DNA of 50,773 bases from Alphaproteobacteria bacterium 32-64-14 (GCA_002280725.1 NCEM01000028.1:1-50773), one strand, 5' to 3'; positions 10,025-17,692 are shown, counted from the first letter of the stretch. A program made the numbers and translations. The notes: generated from the letters alone by a model not told the origin.

Positions 10025-11809
10025 ATGACGCAGAAGCCCGCCTTCCTCGGTGTTTCTCAATCGCTTTCCGGCAAGGCGTGGCGCCAGCGTCCGATGGACG
10101 AGCAGCTGGCGGTCGATCTTGCACGGCGGCTCAAGTCGCCTGATCTGGTCGGGCGTCTGCTGGCCGCGCGCGGCGTCGCGCTCGATGAAGTTGAGCTGTT
10201 TCTCAATCCGACGCTGAAGGACCTGTTTCCCGATCCCTCCACTTTCGCGGACATGGACAAGGCCAGCGAGGTCATCCTCGACGCGATCGTATCCGGCAAG
10301 AAGGTCGCGGTGTTTGCGGACTATGACGTCGATGGCGGCACATCATCGGCCATCCTGTCGCGTTACTTCCGCGCGTGGGGCCGGGAGCTGATCCTCTATG
10401 TGCCAGACCGCCTGACCGAAGGCTTTGGCCCGACGCCCGGCGCGTTCCGTGCGTTGCAGGACATGGGCGCCAAGCTGGTCGTCACGGTCGATTGCGGCGC
10501 GGCGGCGATTGCCGCGCTCAACACTGCTAACGAGATCGGTCTCGATGTCGTGGTGATGGATCACCACCTGATGCACGACGATCATACGCCGCCAACGCTG
10601 GCGCTGGTGAATCCCAACCGGCCGGATGACACGTCGGGCCACGGCTTCCTCGCGGCGGCTGGCGTCGTGTTTGTGCTTGTCGCGTCGCTCAATCGGCTGG
10701 CGCGCAAGCGTGGCATCGCCCCCGAAGGCGGTCTGCCCGATCCGATGAAGTGGCTCGATCTCGCAGCGCTCGGAACGCTGTGCGATATGGCTCCGCTGAA
10801 GGGCGTCAACCGCGCCATCGTGACGCGCGGCCTGAAAGTGCTAGGGCGGCTGGAGAATGCGGGACTGAAAGCGCTGGCCGAAGTTTCGGGCATCGAGGCG
10901 CCAAGCTCGGTCTATCACGCGACCTTCATGCTCGGTCCGCGCCTCAATGCAGGCGGACGTATCGGCGATCCCTGGACGGCGGCGAAATTGCTCGCGACCG
11001 ATGATCGCGCCGAGGCGATCCAACTGGCCGAGAAGCTCAACGCCCAGAACGCCGAGCGCAAGGAAGTCGAAGCCGGCATCCAGAAGGCCGCGATGGAACA
11101 AGCCGACAAGCGGCTCGCCGAGAATGCGGATGCTGGCGTCATCGTCGTCGGCGGCGAGGGCTGGCATCCTGGCGTGATCGGGATTGTCGCGGGCCGCCTG
11201 AAGGAAAAGTATCACCGGCCCGCCATCGTCGTCGGCTGGGGTGAGGGGCTCGGCCCCATCGCGCGCGGATCGGGCCGCTCGGTTGCGGGCGTCAATCTTG
11301 GCGATCTCGTCGGCGGCGCGGTGAAAGCAGGCATCCTCATCAATGGCGGCGGACACGCCATGGCGGCTGGCCTCGGCATGGAGCCTGCGCGGCTGGCTGA
11401 CCTGCGCGACTATCTGGAACAGCACACACGCGGCGCAAAAGCGGAACTGGCCGAAGCACGTGTCCTCGAGATCGACGTGACGCTCGCGCCCGGCGCGGCG
11501 ACCAGCGATCTTCTCGATGTGGTGGAGCGCATCGGCCCCTTCGGCTCGAACGCGCCCGAGCCGCTATTTGCCATCCCCAATGTGCGCGCAGCCGGGGCGC
11601 GGCGTGTTGGCGAGAACCACATGGCGTTTGACATGGTGGGAGAGGATGGCGCGCGCGTGCGGGCGATCGCCTGGCGCGTGGCGGATGGGCCTGAGGGGCA
11701 GGCGATCCAGCAAGGCGTTCCGCTACACGTCGCGGGCAGGCTGCGTCCGGATACGTGGAAGGGCCCCGGCAAGGTGCAGATCGAAGTCGTGGATATCGCG
11801 CTCGCCTGA
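10025..11809 (+). CDS. recJ: Single-stranded-DNA 5'-3' exonuclease RecJ
   Basis: Degrades single-stranded DNA 5' to 3' in recombination and mismatch repair. 594 residues, with DHH-family motifs in order: FADYDVDGGTSSAIL (motif I), TVDCGAAA, VMDHHLMHDDH (motif III), a DHHA1 region with GWHPGVIGIVAGRLK, and GGHAMAAGL. A C-terminal OB-like domain covers about 470-590. It lies 9 bases after phaC and is probably on the same transcript. Complete. Confidence 0.95.
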   Translation: MTQKPAFLGVSQSLSGKAWRQRPMDEQLAVDLARRLKSPDLVGRLLAARGVALDEVELFLNPTLKDLFPDPSTFADMDKASEVILDAIVSGKKVAVFADYDVDGGTSSAILSRYFRAWGRELILYVPDRLTEGFGPTPGAFRALQDMGAKLVVTVDCGAAAIAALNTANEIGLDVVVMDHHLMHDDHTPPTLALVNPNRPDDTSGHGFLAAAGVVFVLVASLNRLARKRGIAPEGGLPDPMKWLDLAALGTLCDMAPLKGVNRAIVTRGLKVLGRLENAGLKALAEVSGIEAPSSVYHATFMLGPRLNAGGRIGDPWTAAKLLATDDRAEAIQLAEKLNAQNAERKEVEAGIQKAAMEQADKRLAENADAGVIVVGGEGWHPGVIGIVAGRLKEKYHRPAIVVGWGEGLGPIARGSGRSVAGVNLGDLVGGAVKAGILINGGGHAMAAGLGMEPARLADLRDYLEQHTRGAKAELAEARVLEIDVTLAPGAATSDLLDVVERIGPFGSNAPEPLFAIPNVRAAGARRVGENHMAFDMVGEDGARVRAIAWRVADGPEGQAIQQGVPLHVAGRLRPDTWKGPGKVQIEVVDIALA

Positions 11810-11857
11810 TTTGCTCCCAGCAAAACCAACCTAGGATATCTGCGAGATCCCGCTCAA

Positions 11858-11872
11858 GAACGTATCTTGAAC
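11858..11872 (+). promoter_or_regulatory. Predicted LexA (SOS) box
   Basis: GAAC, seven bases, GAAC is a perfect match to the reverse complement of the alphaproteobacterial LexA site GTTC-N7-GTTC. It ends two bases before the ATG of the next reading frame, so bound LexA would block a promoter giving a very short leader. The spacing and motif are seen in the sequence; LexA binding is inferred. Confidence 0.75.
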
Positions 11873-11874
11873 AA

Positions 11875-12153
11875 ATGGGACTGGTCGACAAGCTGAAAAT
11901 CCTCGCGGATGCCGCGAAATACGATGCTTCGTGCTCGTCCAGCGGCGGCAAGGCGCGCGACAGCAAGGCCACACGCGGCATCGGATCAAACGAAGGCGTG
12001 GGTAGCTGCGAAGCTCTCCCTGTTTTCGTCACGGCGCACCCGTCCTACCTGCTGCGAATTCCGGACGCCGCAGCAAAAGAGCAGGAATATGTCCGGTTCG
12101 TCGCCGAACCGGCCGAGGCAAAGGCGCTGGCGACCCCGCTGCTCGCCGCTTGA
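11875..12153 (+). pseudogene. Deletion chimera: radical SAM DNA-repair N-terminus fused to uracil-DNA glycosylase C-terminus
   Basis: The 92-codon frame has two halves from different families. Residues 1-45 (LKILADAAKYDASCSSSGG, then RGIGSNEG) match the start of the putative DNA modification/repair radical SAM protein (TIGR03916 type), which normally runs over 400 residues. From about residue 47, PVFVTAHPSYLLRIPDA resembles the C-terminal motif of family 4-like uracil-DNA glycosylases (HPSYLLR), the usual next gene. The SAM cluster cysteines and the UDG active site are both gone. The simplest reading is one deletion of roughly 2-2.5 kb that joined two neighbouring genes in frame. The LexA box remains, so a short SOS-induced peptide might still be made. 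No catalytic function is expected. Confidence 0.7.
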
Positions 12154-12232
12154 CGTGGCGCTGTGATTTCATGGCTTCCAGACCGCTTGCGCGCTACGAC
12201 GCATGCAGCTATATCGCCCCCCTCCGCCGCGC

Positions 12233-12307
12233 GGTCCCTTCGTCTATCGGTTAGGACATCTGGTTTTCAACCAGGAAAGAGGGGTTCGACTCCCCTAGGG
12301 ACTGCCA
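12233..12307 (+). tRNA. tRNA-Glu (anticodon TTC)
   Basis: The cloverleaf can be folded. The acceptor GGTCCCT pairs with AGGGACT. The anticodon arm is TCTGG, loop TTTTCAA (TTC), CCAGG. The T arm is GAGGGGTTCGACTCCCCT. An encoded CCA ends at 12307. Position 1-72 is a G-T pair. Confidence 0.93.
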
Positions 12308-12468
12308 GGCGGTTTTCCTGATCCTGATATCGATTTCCAACGCGCGCGCCCAACGCATGCGAATGACTCGCGCTTTGCGGTGTCCAAGTCATTGATTTTG
12401 CTGTGTGCCTGCTGGTTAATCAGGGGTGGATATTCCGCCGCCCAAGTATGTTTGCAGGCGAGAATGTC

Positions 12469-13026
12469 ATGCTACAGTCATCCGGCTGGGGAGCCTGTGG
12501 GTGGATGCAGCCGCAACAGAATCAAACTGAAACGGACGCCGAGTCCGAGCCTGCCGTTCGGGTCGAAGGCCGCGTAAAGTGGTTCGATCCGGCGAAGGGC
12601 TATGGCTTCGTCGTGCCCGACGCCGGGACCGATGGCAGCGGGCTCAAGCGCGACGTGCTGCTGCACATCTCGGTCATGCGAAAGTTCGGCCGCGACCAGG
12701 CCCAGGAAGGCGCCCGCATCGTCTGCACCGTGGCGACGCGCGACCGGGGTTATCAGGTCGAGGAAGTGCTGGAACTGGCCGTCATCGAGGAAGAGGGCGA
12801 GGCCGAGGCGGGCGGACCGCTCGAAGTTGTCCTGGTGAAGTGGTTCAACCGCACCAAGGGCTATGGCTTCGTCCAGCGCCGCGACGATCCGGAAGACATT
12901 TTCATCCACATGGTCGTCGTCCGCAAAGCCGGGATCGAGGATCTGCAGCCGGGCCAGGCCCTGCTAGCCTCCGTGGGCAAAGGCCAGAAGGGCCGCCACA
13001 TCATCAGCGCAAAACTGCCGCCCTAG
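12469..13026 (+). CDS. Cold-shock protein with two CSD domains
   Basis: About 185 residues with two cold-shock OB-fold domains. The first has [18 protein letters not shown] and the RNP2-like DVLLHISVM. After an acidic linker (EEEGEAEAG) the second has [16 protein letters not shown] and DIFIHMVVV. Such two-domain proteins are common in alphaproteobacteria and bind single-stranded nucleic acid; whether this copy responds to cold or stationary phase cannot be told. The start is uncertain. ATG 12469 has AGGCGAG upstream; 12448 and 12505 are in-frame alternatives, and the domains begin well after all three. It is transcribed away from tRNA-Glu after a leader of about 160 bases. Confidence 0.88.
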   Translation: MLQSSGWGACGWMQPQQNQTETDAESEPAVRVEGRVKWFDPAKGYGFVVPDAGTDGSGLKRDVLLHISVMRKFGRDQAQEGARIVCTVATRDRGYQVEEVLELAVIEEEGEAEAGGPLEVVLVKWFNRTKGYGFVQRRDDPEDIFIHMVVVRKAGIEDLQPGQALLASVGKGQKGRHIISAKLPP

Positions 13027-13035
13027 GTTGTCCGC

Positions 13036-13494
13036 CTACGGAGAGGCGGGCCGCCAATCCTTGTCGTTCAACTCGCAAGGGCCGAGATCGATCATCGACA
13101 AGTTGTAGTTGTCCATTCCAGAACGAGCCGCCGCCGCCCTGAGCGCAGCAAAGGGTTGTTCCGCGCACAGATCGAATCCGGTGCGATCGATTGCGTATAA
13201 AATCCCTGTGTAGCGGGAGAAAGCGTCAGTCGAGATCAGGTTCTGATCAACAGCTTCGAAGCCCGCTTCTCCTGTATTTTCAAACGCATCAGCCAGATGG
13301 AAATCCTTTGGGTGGCCTGAGGCGCTATAAACCTCATCAAATAGAGCGAGCCGTTCGGGCACGGGCAGCGTCTTGGCAAACGCAACCCACTCGACGCGCG
13401 GAAGCTTTTGAAGCGTTTGGAAAGCAACGGACCGCTTGTCTTCGCAAGCCCACAGCGCCAATGCAGCGGCAAGTGCAAACGCAAATCTGAGCAC
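13036..13494 (-). CDS. Putative lipoprotein, unknown function
   Basis: 152 residues with an N-terminal hydrophobic stretch ending ALALWACEDKR, a probable lipoprotein signal with Cys 17. The mature part has no motif I recognise; two further cysteines (FDLCAEQ and LGPCELN) could form a disulfide. It converges with the cold-shock gene 9 bases away and is divergent from the DUF192 gene. It is somewhat less GC-rich than its neighbours, which may mean later acquisition. Confidence 0.6.
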   Translation of the reverse strand: MLRFAFALAAALALWACEDKRSVAFQTLQKLPRVEWVAFAKTLPVPERLALFDEVYSASGHPKDFHLADAFENTGEAGFEAVDQNLISTDAFSRYTGILYAIDRTGFDLCAEQPFAALRAAAARSGMDNYNLSMIDLGPCELNDKDWRPASP

Positions 13495-13625
13495 TTCCTG
13501 CTCTCCTGCCTTACATTGGTGGAATGACCACCTCGGAGCACCGGACTCTAACGCAGACGGCCGCTCACCCCAAGTCGTCAGCGGCCGTCTTGGCTTTGGT
13601 CTGGGGGTGCCGTACCGATGCAGTC

Positions 13626-14078
13626 ATGAAAAAGCTTGTCGCACTCTTCGCCCTGTCGCTCGTCATCGCCGCGCCCGCGTTCGCACAGGGCGCCATCGAG
13701 CCGTTGACCATCGTCAGCGGCGCGAAGACCCATACGCTGAAAGTCGAGGTCGCCGATACTCCCGAGGAGATCGCGAAGGGCCTCATGGGCCGGGGATCCC
13801 TCGCCGCCGATCAGGGCATGCTGTTCGACATGCGCACCGCGCCTGAAGGGACGGCCCTGAACATGAAGGGCGTGACCGTCAATCTCGATCTGCTGTTCGT
13901 GGGTCCGGAAGGCACGGTCGTCGCCGTTGCGCAGAACGCCCGCGCGGGCAGCGTGCGCCAGCTCAATCCCGGCCTGCGGTCTGCCGCGGTGATCGAGATC
14001 GCGGCGGGGCAGGCGGCGGCGCTCGGCCTCAAGCCGGGCGACAAGGTGCGCCACAAGGTTTTCGGCAATGCCGGATGA
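13626..14078 (+). CDS. DUF192 family secreted protein
   Basis: 150 residues. A clear Sec signal peptide (MKKLVALFALSLVIAAPAFAQ) is followed by a DUF192 domain: VEVADTPEEIAKGLMGRGSL, GMLFDMRTAPEG, FVGPEGTVVAVAQNA and VIEIAAGQAAALGLKPGD. The family is small, beta-rich and periplasmic, with no established enzymatic role. ATG 13626 is chosen because the signal peptide begins there. It overlaps the following thioesterase gene by 11 bases, suggesting coupled expression. Confidence 0.88.
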   Translation: MKKLVALFALSLVIAAPAFAQGAIEPLTIVSGAKTHTLKVEVADTPEEIAKGLMGRGSLAADQGMLFDMRTAPEGTALNMKGVTVNLDLLFVGPEGTVVAVAQNARAGSVRQLNPGLRSAAVIEIAAGQAAALGLKPGDKVRHKVFGNAG

Positions 14079-14490
14079 GGCAGCGCCCGCCGCGCCGCCC
14101 GGTTTCGTCTACGTCGCCCGTGCGCCGTTTGTGAACCATGTCGGCCCGCTGTTCCAGGCGGAGCATGACGCCCCCGGCTCGATGACGCTCGGCATCAGGG
14201 TCGACACCATTCACACCAACACCATGGGCTTCATGCATGGCGGCATGATCGCAACCGTGTGCGACAGCGCCATGGCCCGCGCGGCCGTATTCCTGCTGCA
14301 GCGGCGGACGGTGACCCTGCGCATGGCGCTTGAATACTTCGACCCCGTGAAGAAGGGCGACTGGCTGACAGCCCGTGGCCGCCTGGTCGATCAGGACGGC
14401 GAGGTTGCCCATACCGAGTGTCTGGTGAAGGTGGGCGATACACTTTGTGCGCGTGGAACCGGGGTTTTCCGGTTGCTGCGCAAGGTTTGA
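14068..14490 (+). CDS. PaaI-like hotdog-fold thioesterase
   Basis: 140 residues of the acyl-CoA thioesterase (4HBT/PaaI) superfamily. The helix-start motif MGFMHGGMIATVCDSAMARA holds the conserved HGG and the Asp of the active site. VTLRMALEYFDPVKKGDW and CLVKVGDTLCARGTGVFRL follow the family pattern. It probably hydrolyses small acyl-CoA esters in the cytoplasm; the substrate is unknown. It starts inside the 3' end of the DUF192 gene. Confidence 0.88.
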   Translation: MPDEAAPAAPPGFVYVARAPFVNHVGPLFQAEHDAPGSMTLGIRVDTIHTNTMGFMHGGMIATVCDSAMARAAVFLLQRRTVTLRMALEYFDPVKKGDWLTARGRLVDQDGEVAHTECLVKVGDTLCARGTGVFRLLRKV

Positions 14491-14581
14491 GGCCCCCAGA
14501 AGACTCTCGGGAATAAACTGCGGGCTCGCCCGTCAGTGTCCGTCGGAGCAAGTCCGGCGGGGCGTTGGCAGGTGACGTGGC

Positions 14582-14686
14582 ATGGAGCGAATAATTCGCT
14601 GCACGATATGGTGCGCTGTTGCTGGCGTGATCGTCGCGCTCGGCGTGATTGTGCTGATCGGCAATTATCATCCGCCCGCTGGGTAA
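14582..14686 (+). CDS. Possible small single-pass membrane protein
   Basis: A 34-codon frame: MERIIRCTIW, then a strongly hydrophobic stretch of about 19 residues (CAVAGVIVALGVIVLIG), ending NYHPPAG. AGGTGA lies about 8 bases before the ATG, a reasonable ribosome-binding site. Charge before the segment suggests N-in topology. It is too short for homology arguments; support is only the RBS and the membrane-segment pattern. Confidence 0.4.
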   Translation: MERIIRCTIWCAVAGVIVALGVIVLIGNYHPPAG

Positions 14687-14703
14687 GCGGGCCGCAGCGA
14701 TGA

Positions 14704-14923
14704 TCAGGCGGCCTGTGCGAAGCCTTCCATTTGCGCCTTCATGGCGCGCTGGAATGCCGGGGCGGGCTTCCCAATCCATCTTGAGCACGGTGAATTTCTC
14801 GGGCCCCCACCAGCGGATCATGTGATCCGGGCTCTCCCACAGCCGGAACACGAGCGCCACAGGGGCGTCGAACTCGCGCTCGATCAGGAGCTCGTCGTCA
14901 CGAAGCGCGGGCTTCGTTGTCAT
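14704..14923 (-). pseudogene. AHSA1/SRPBCC-domain gene with an internal deletion
   Basis: The first about 57 codons are a normal AHSA1-type beginning: ELLIEREFDAPVALVFRLW, MIRWWGPEKFTVLKMDWEARPG. The frame then turns into non-family sequence. In another frame, the tail PAFQRAMKAQMEGFAQAA followed by TGA resembles the C-terminal helix of the same family. The middle, some 80-90 residues, is missing and the ends are out of frame, with CCCGGC at the junction as possible microhomology. The ATG overlaps the stop of the ArsR gene by four bases, the usual ArsR-AHSA1 pairing. The family binds hydrophobic ligands; this copy should not fold. Confidence 0.7.
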
Positions 14924-15276
14924 TGCTTGCGACCCTTCTTCTTTTCGGGCGGAGCGATCTGCGCGATGTAGGCGTCCATCCGATCGAACGAGCCTTCCCA
15001 GAACTTGCGATATCGTCCGAGCCAGCCGTCGATCTGTTTCAAGGGCTCCGGCGTGAGCCGGCACGGGCGCCATTGGGCCTCACGGCCACGCGAAATCAGA
15101 CCGGCTGTCTCCAAAACCTTGAGATGGCGCGAGATCGCGGGAAGCGAGATGTCGAATGGGGCAGCCAGCTCGTTCACCGTGGCGGGCCCGAGGCTCAGCC
15201 GGGCGAGAATGGCCCGGCGCGTCGGATCGGCGAGGGCGGACAGCGTCTGCGAAAGCGGATCGGCGTGTGAGGTCAT
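14920..15276 (-). CDS. ArsR-family transcriptional regulator
   Basis: 118 residues with a winged helix-turn-helix: SALADPTRRAILARLSLG, TVNELAAPFDISLPAISRHLKVLETAGLI, then GREAQWRPCRLTPEPLKQID. There is no CxC metal-site motif, so it belongs to the metal-independent subgroup that usually sits beside an AHSA1/SRPBCC gene, as here. It probably represses its own operon from the palindrome just upstream. Its lysine-rich C-terminus (PPEKKKGRKQ) overlaps the start of the damaged AHSA1 gene. Confidence 0.9.
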   Translation of the reverse strand: MTSHADPLSQTLSALADPTRRAILARLSLGPATVNELAAPFDISLPAISRHLKVLETAGLISRGREAQWRPCRLTPEPLKQIDGWLGRYRKFWEGSFDRMDAYIAQIAPPEKKKGRKQ

Positions 15277-15286
15277 TTGATCAATG

Positions 15287-15298
15287 TGTTAATTAACA
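15287..15298. promoter_or_regulatory. Perfect 12-bp palindrome, probable ArsR operator
   Basis: TGTTAATTAACA is a perfect AT-rich palindrome in GC-rich DNA, extended by ATG/CAT-like flanks. It lies 10 bases upstream of the ArsR start codon, where an autoregulatory operator overlapping the promoter is expected. Binding is inferred from position and symmetry. Confidence 0.6.
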
Positions 15299-15414
15299 TG
15301 ATTGCTAAATAATGCGGCGACCCTCTGCGGTCAAGCCGGGAAAATCGCCGATCGGCGCCGCGCAAAATGGTGCGCTTCCGTTCCGCCATCTTTGGGGTAT
15401 AAGCCCCGCGATGT

Positions 15415-15491
15415 CGGAGTGTGGCGCAGTCTGGTAGCGCATCTGCTTTGGGAGCAGAGGGTCGTTGGTTCGAATCCAGCCACTCCGACCA
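15415..15491 (+). tRNA. tRNA-Pro (anticodon TGG)
   Basis: 77 bases. The acceptor CGGAGTG pairs with CACTCCG, followed by ACCA. The anticodon stem-loop is TCTGC, TTTGGGA, GCAGA, giving TGG. The T loop is TTCGAAT. TATAAG at 15398-15403 is a plausible -10 element 11 bases before the mature 5' end. Confidence 0.95.
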
Positions 15492-15492
15492 T

Positions 15493-15594
15493 CCTGCGCT
15501 CCTGTGGAGCTTCGGAAAGCACGCCATCCTTCAGGCAAAATCTATCTCATACCCGCGGGGAGACCTTTTTCCCGAAGCTCCGAAGGAGCGTAGG
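15493..15594. repeat. 102-bp element with 23-bp imperfect terminal inverted repeats
   Basis: The left arm (15493-15515) and the right arm (15572-15594) are reverse complements at 20 of 23 positions and flank a 56-base core. It begins two bases after the CCA end of tRNA-Pro and ends three bases before the next start codon. Each arm can also fold by itself as GCTCC, three bases, GGAGC. In the right arm that small hairpin covers the AAGGAG ribosome-binding site (15583-15588). Pairing of the two arms instead is mutually exclusive with it. It resembles the short palindromic elements scattered near alphaproteobacterial tRNA genes. Confidence 0.6.
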
Positions 15595-15597
15595 GAG

Positions 15598-16287
15598 ATG
15601 ACCGACCGGCCCGTGATCCTGCTGGCTGCGCACGGTGAGCGCGGCGGGGCCGCCAACAATGCGCGGCTCGCCGGAATCGTTGATCAGGTCGCCGCCGCCA
15701 TTCCCGAAGCCGATGTCGGGTCGATCCTTGTGAATGTCGAAGGCGTCGTGGAGCGGGCTGTCGCAGCCTGTGGCGCGCGGCCGCTCGTGGTTCTGCCGCT
15801 GCTGCTTTCGGATGGGTTCTTCTTCAGTCAGCGCCTGAAGCCGCATGTCAGCGGGCCGGGCCGCACACTGGCGCCGCCGCTGGCCCTCTGGCGCAGCTTT
15901 GCGCCGTTTCTTGCTGACAATCTGGCCCTGCGGACGATCAGCCATGCGGCAGACCCCCGGGTCGTGCTGGTGGCGCATGGATCGAAGCAGACGGGCCGGT
16001 CGGCCGCCTGCGCGCGACTGGTCGCGCAGGCGATGCAGGCCCGCTATGGCCGGATCGAAGCCGCCTTTCTGGAAGAAGCGCCTTTTGCAGGCGACGTTAT
16101 CGCCCGTACCGAACAGCCCTGGGCCGCCGTAGGGCTGTTCTTTGGGGACGGGATGCACGGCGGGGAGGACTTTGACGTGCTGGTTTCCACCGCCAAGCAC
16201 CGGCCCGTCGCCGCCTTTACCGTCGGTGAGCTGCCGGGCCTGCCGGGTCTGGTCGCGGCAGAGGCGCGCGCGCTTCTGCGCAGTTGA
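15598..16287 (+). CDS. CbiX/SirB-like sirohydrochlorin chelatase family protein
   Basis: 229 residues with two related halves, each opening with the chelatase motif: ILLAAHGERGGAANNARL near the start and VVLVAHGSKQTGRSAAC near the middle. The histidines are the expected metal ligands. Family members insert Co, Ni or Fe into sirohydrochlorin for B12 or siroheme. No other tetrapyrrole gene is nearby, so the exact role is open. The start is ATG 15598, 9 bases after AAGGAG inside the inverted-repeat element, so translation may depend on how that element folds. Confidence 0.75.
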   Translation: MTDRPVILLAAHGERGGAANNARLAGIVDQVAAAIPEADVGSILVNVEGVVERAVAACGARPLVVLPLLLSDGFFFSQRLKPHVSGPGRTLAPPLALWRSFAPFLADNLALRTISHAADPRVVLVAHGSKQTGRSAACARLVAQAMQARYGRIEAAFLEEAPFAGDVIARTEQPWAAVGLFFGDGMHGGEDFDVLVSTAKHRPVAAFTVGELPGLPGLVAAEARALLRS

Positions 16288-16334
16288 ATTTTCACCACTT
16301 TGCGGGCAGATGGGCCTCGCAAGGGAGTCGCCCG

Positions 16335-16640
16335 ATGCTCGCGAAGATCTACCGCCCCGCCCGCAACGCCATGCAGTCCGGCACGGCCAAGTCGCAGGAC
16401 TGGCTGCTGGAGTTCGATAGCGCGAGCGCCCGCACGGTTGACCCCCTGATGGGCTGGATCGGCAATGCCGACACCAACACGCAGGTACGCATGACGTTCG
16501 AGACCCGCGAGGAGGCGATCGACTACGCCCGCCGCCAGGGTATCCCCTTCCAGGTCACCGAACCGCGCGAGGCCAAGCGCGTGATCAAGTCCTACGCCGA
16601 GAACTTCGCGGCCGTGCGCAAGAGACCCTGGACTCACTAG
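16335..16640 (+). CDS. NADH dehydrogenase accessory subunit, NDUFS4-like (ETC complex I)
   Basis: 101 residues: AKIYRPARNAMQSG, a DWLLEFD strand, then PLMGWIGNADTNTQVRMTF and FETREEAIDYARRQGIPFQV, the signature of the 18-kDa NDUFS4-type subunit shared by alphaproteobacteria and mitochondria. It stabilises the NADH-binding arm of complex I at the inner membrane. ATG 16335 follows AAGGGAG at a good distance. It stands apart from any nuo operon, which is usual for this gene, and supports the alphaproteobacterial assignment. Confidence 0.9.
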   Translation: MLAKIYRPARNAMQSGTAKSQDWLLEFDSASARTVDPLMGWIGNADTNTQVRMTFETREEAIDYARRQGIPFQVTEPREAKRVIKSYAENFAAVRKRPWTH

Positions 16641-16724
16641 GCTCCTGCCCGGGATCTGAGGGTTCTGGCGTCTGCGGGGGAACCCGACTAAGACGCCTCG
16701 ACCAAGACCCCCGATGCTGCGCCT

Positions 16725-16801
16725 GATCCCGTAGCTCAACTGGATAGAGCACCCGCCTTCTAAGCGGGTGGTTGCAGGTTCAAGTCCTGCCGGGATCGCC
16801 A
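16725..16801 (+). tRNA. tRNA-Arg (anticodon TCT)
   Basis: 77 bases. The acceptor GATCCCG pairs with CGGGATC, then GCCA. The anticodon arm is CCCGC, CTTCTAA, GCGGG, giving TCT, which reads the rare AGA/AGG codons. The T loop TTCAAGT is present. A 7-bp inverted repeat (GGCGTCT/AGACGCC, 16667-16697) lies upstream, possibly ending the complex I subunit transcript. Confidence 0.95.
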
Positions 16802-16822
16802 GCGGTTTCGATGCGCGAGCGG

Positions 16823-17494
16823 TCAGCGTGTCTCCGCGAACCAGATCGCATGGCGTGGGCCTTTGCCGTTGCTGCGGGCGCGGACGATCACTTCATCGAC
16901 CTTGAAGCCGGCATCCTTCAGGCGGCGCGTGAAGGCCGCGTCTGGTGCGGCTGACCAGATCGCGAGAATGCCGTCGGGCTTGAGGGCGGCCTTGGCGGCG
17001 GAGAGGCCACGCTTCGAATAGAGCCCATCATTATCCGCCCGCACGAGGCCGGACGGGCCATTGTCGACATCGAGCAGGATGGCGTCGAAGCGCTTGAGCG
17101 CGCCGCCGATCTCCGCCCGCACATCTCCCATAACCAACCGCACGCGGGGATCTTCCAGGCACCCGGCGGTGAGCGCCTCCATAGGCTCGCGCGCCCAGGC
17201 GATGATTTCGGGCACAAGCTCCGCCAGCGTCACGCGCCCGGCGGAGCCCAGCACGTTAAGAGCCGCGCGCAGGGTGAAGCCCATGCCGTATCCGCCGATG
17301 AGCAGGTGCGGCGCAGCGCGCTTGCCCAGGCGTTCGCACGTCATCACGGCGAGGGCTTCTTCGGAGCCGCCGGCGCGGCTGCTCATCAGCTCATTTCCGT
17401 CGACCATGATCATGTGATCATCGCCATGGCGGATCAGGCGGAGTTCGACACCACCCGGAACCTTTGCGGTCGCGATCAGTTCGCGTGGCTTCAT
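16823..17494 (-). CDS. Spermidine synthase-like class I methyltransferase-fold protein
   Basis: About 223 residues of the SpeE superfamily: LLIGGYGMGFTLRAAL is the nucleotide/aminopropyl-donor loop, VTLAELVPEIIAWA the acidic strand end, VRLVMGDVRAEI, and FDAILLDVDNGPSGLV. The short N-terminal beta region GVELRLIRHGDDHMIMVDGNELM is typical. Many small single-domain relatives are not true spermidine synthases, so the acceptor is not assigned. ATG 17494 has GGAAG upstream; ATG 17530, twelve codons earlier, is an alternative. It converges with tRNA-Arg. Confidence 0.8.
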   Translation of the reverse strand: MKPRELIATAKVPGGVELRLIRHGDDHMIMVDGNELMSSRAGGSEEALAVMTCERLGKRAAPHLLIGGYGMGFTLRAALNVLGSAGRVTLAELVPEIIAWAREPMEALTAGCLEDPRVRLVMGDVRAEIGGALKRFDAILLDVDNGPSGLVRADNDGLYSKRGLSAAKAALKPDGILAIWSAAPDAAFTRRLKDAGFKVDEVIVRARSNGKGPRHAIWFAETR

Positions 17495-17692
17495 GTGCTT
17501 CCGGTTCGCATCAGGCTTTTGGGCGCTCATCCAGCGAAGCCCGATATTGCCTCGCAAGACAATGGCCAAGCGGGCAGCCGATAAAAGCGCATGTCCGGCC
17601 GGTAACCACTTGCCGGGTTGCGCGTTGATTGCGGGATGGCGCTTGCCGGGCTTGGCCCGCGCGGCGTTGCTGGACACGAGTGAGAACCCGCA

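Noticed and set aside
15492..15597. Cobalamin riboswitch before the CbiX-like gene
   Set aside because: The space is only 106 bases and lacks a B12-box-like sequence; the inverted-repeat element explains the structure better.
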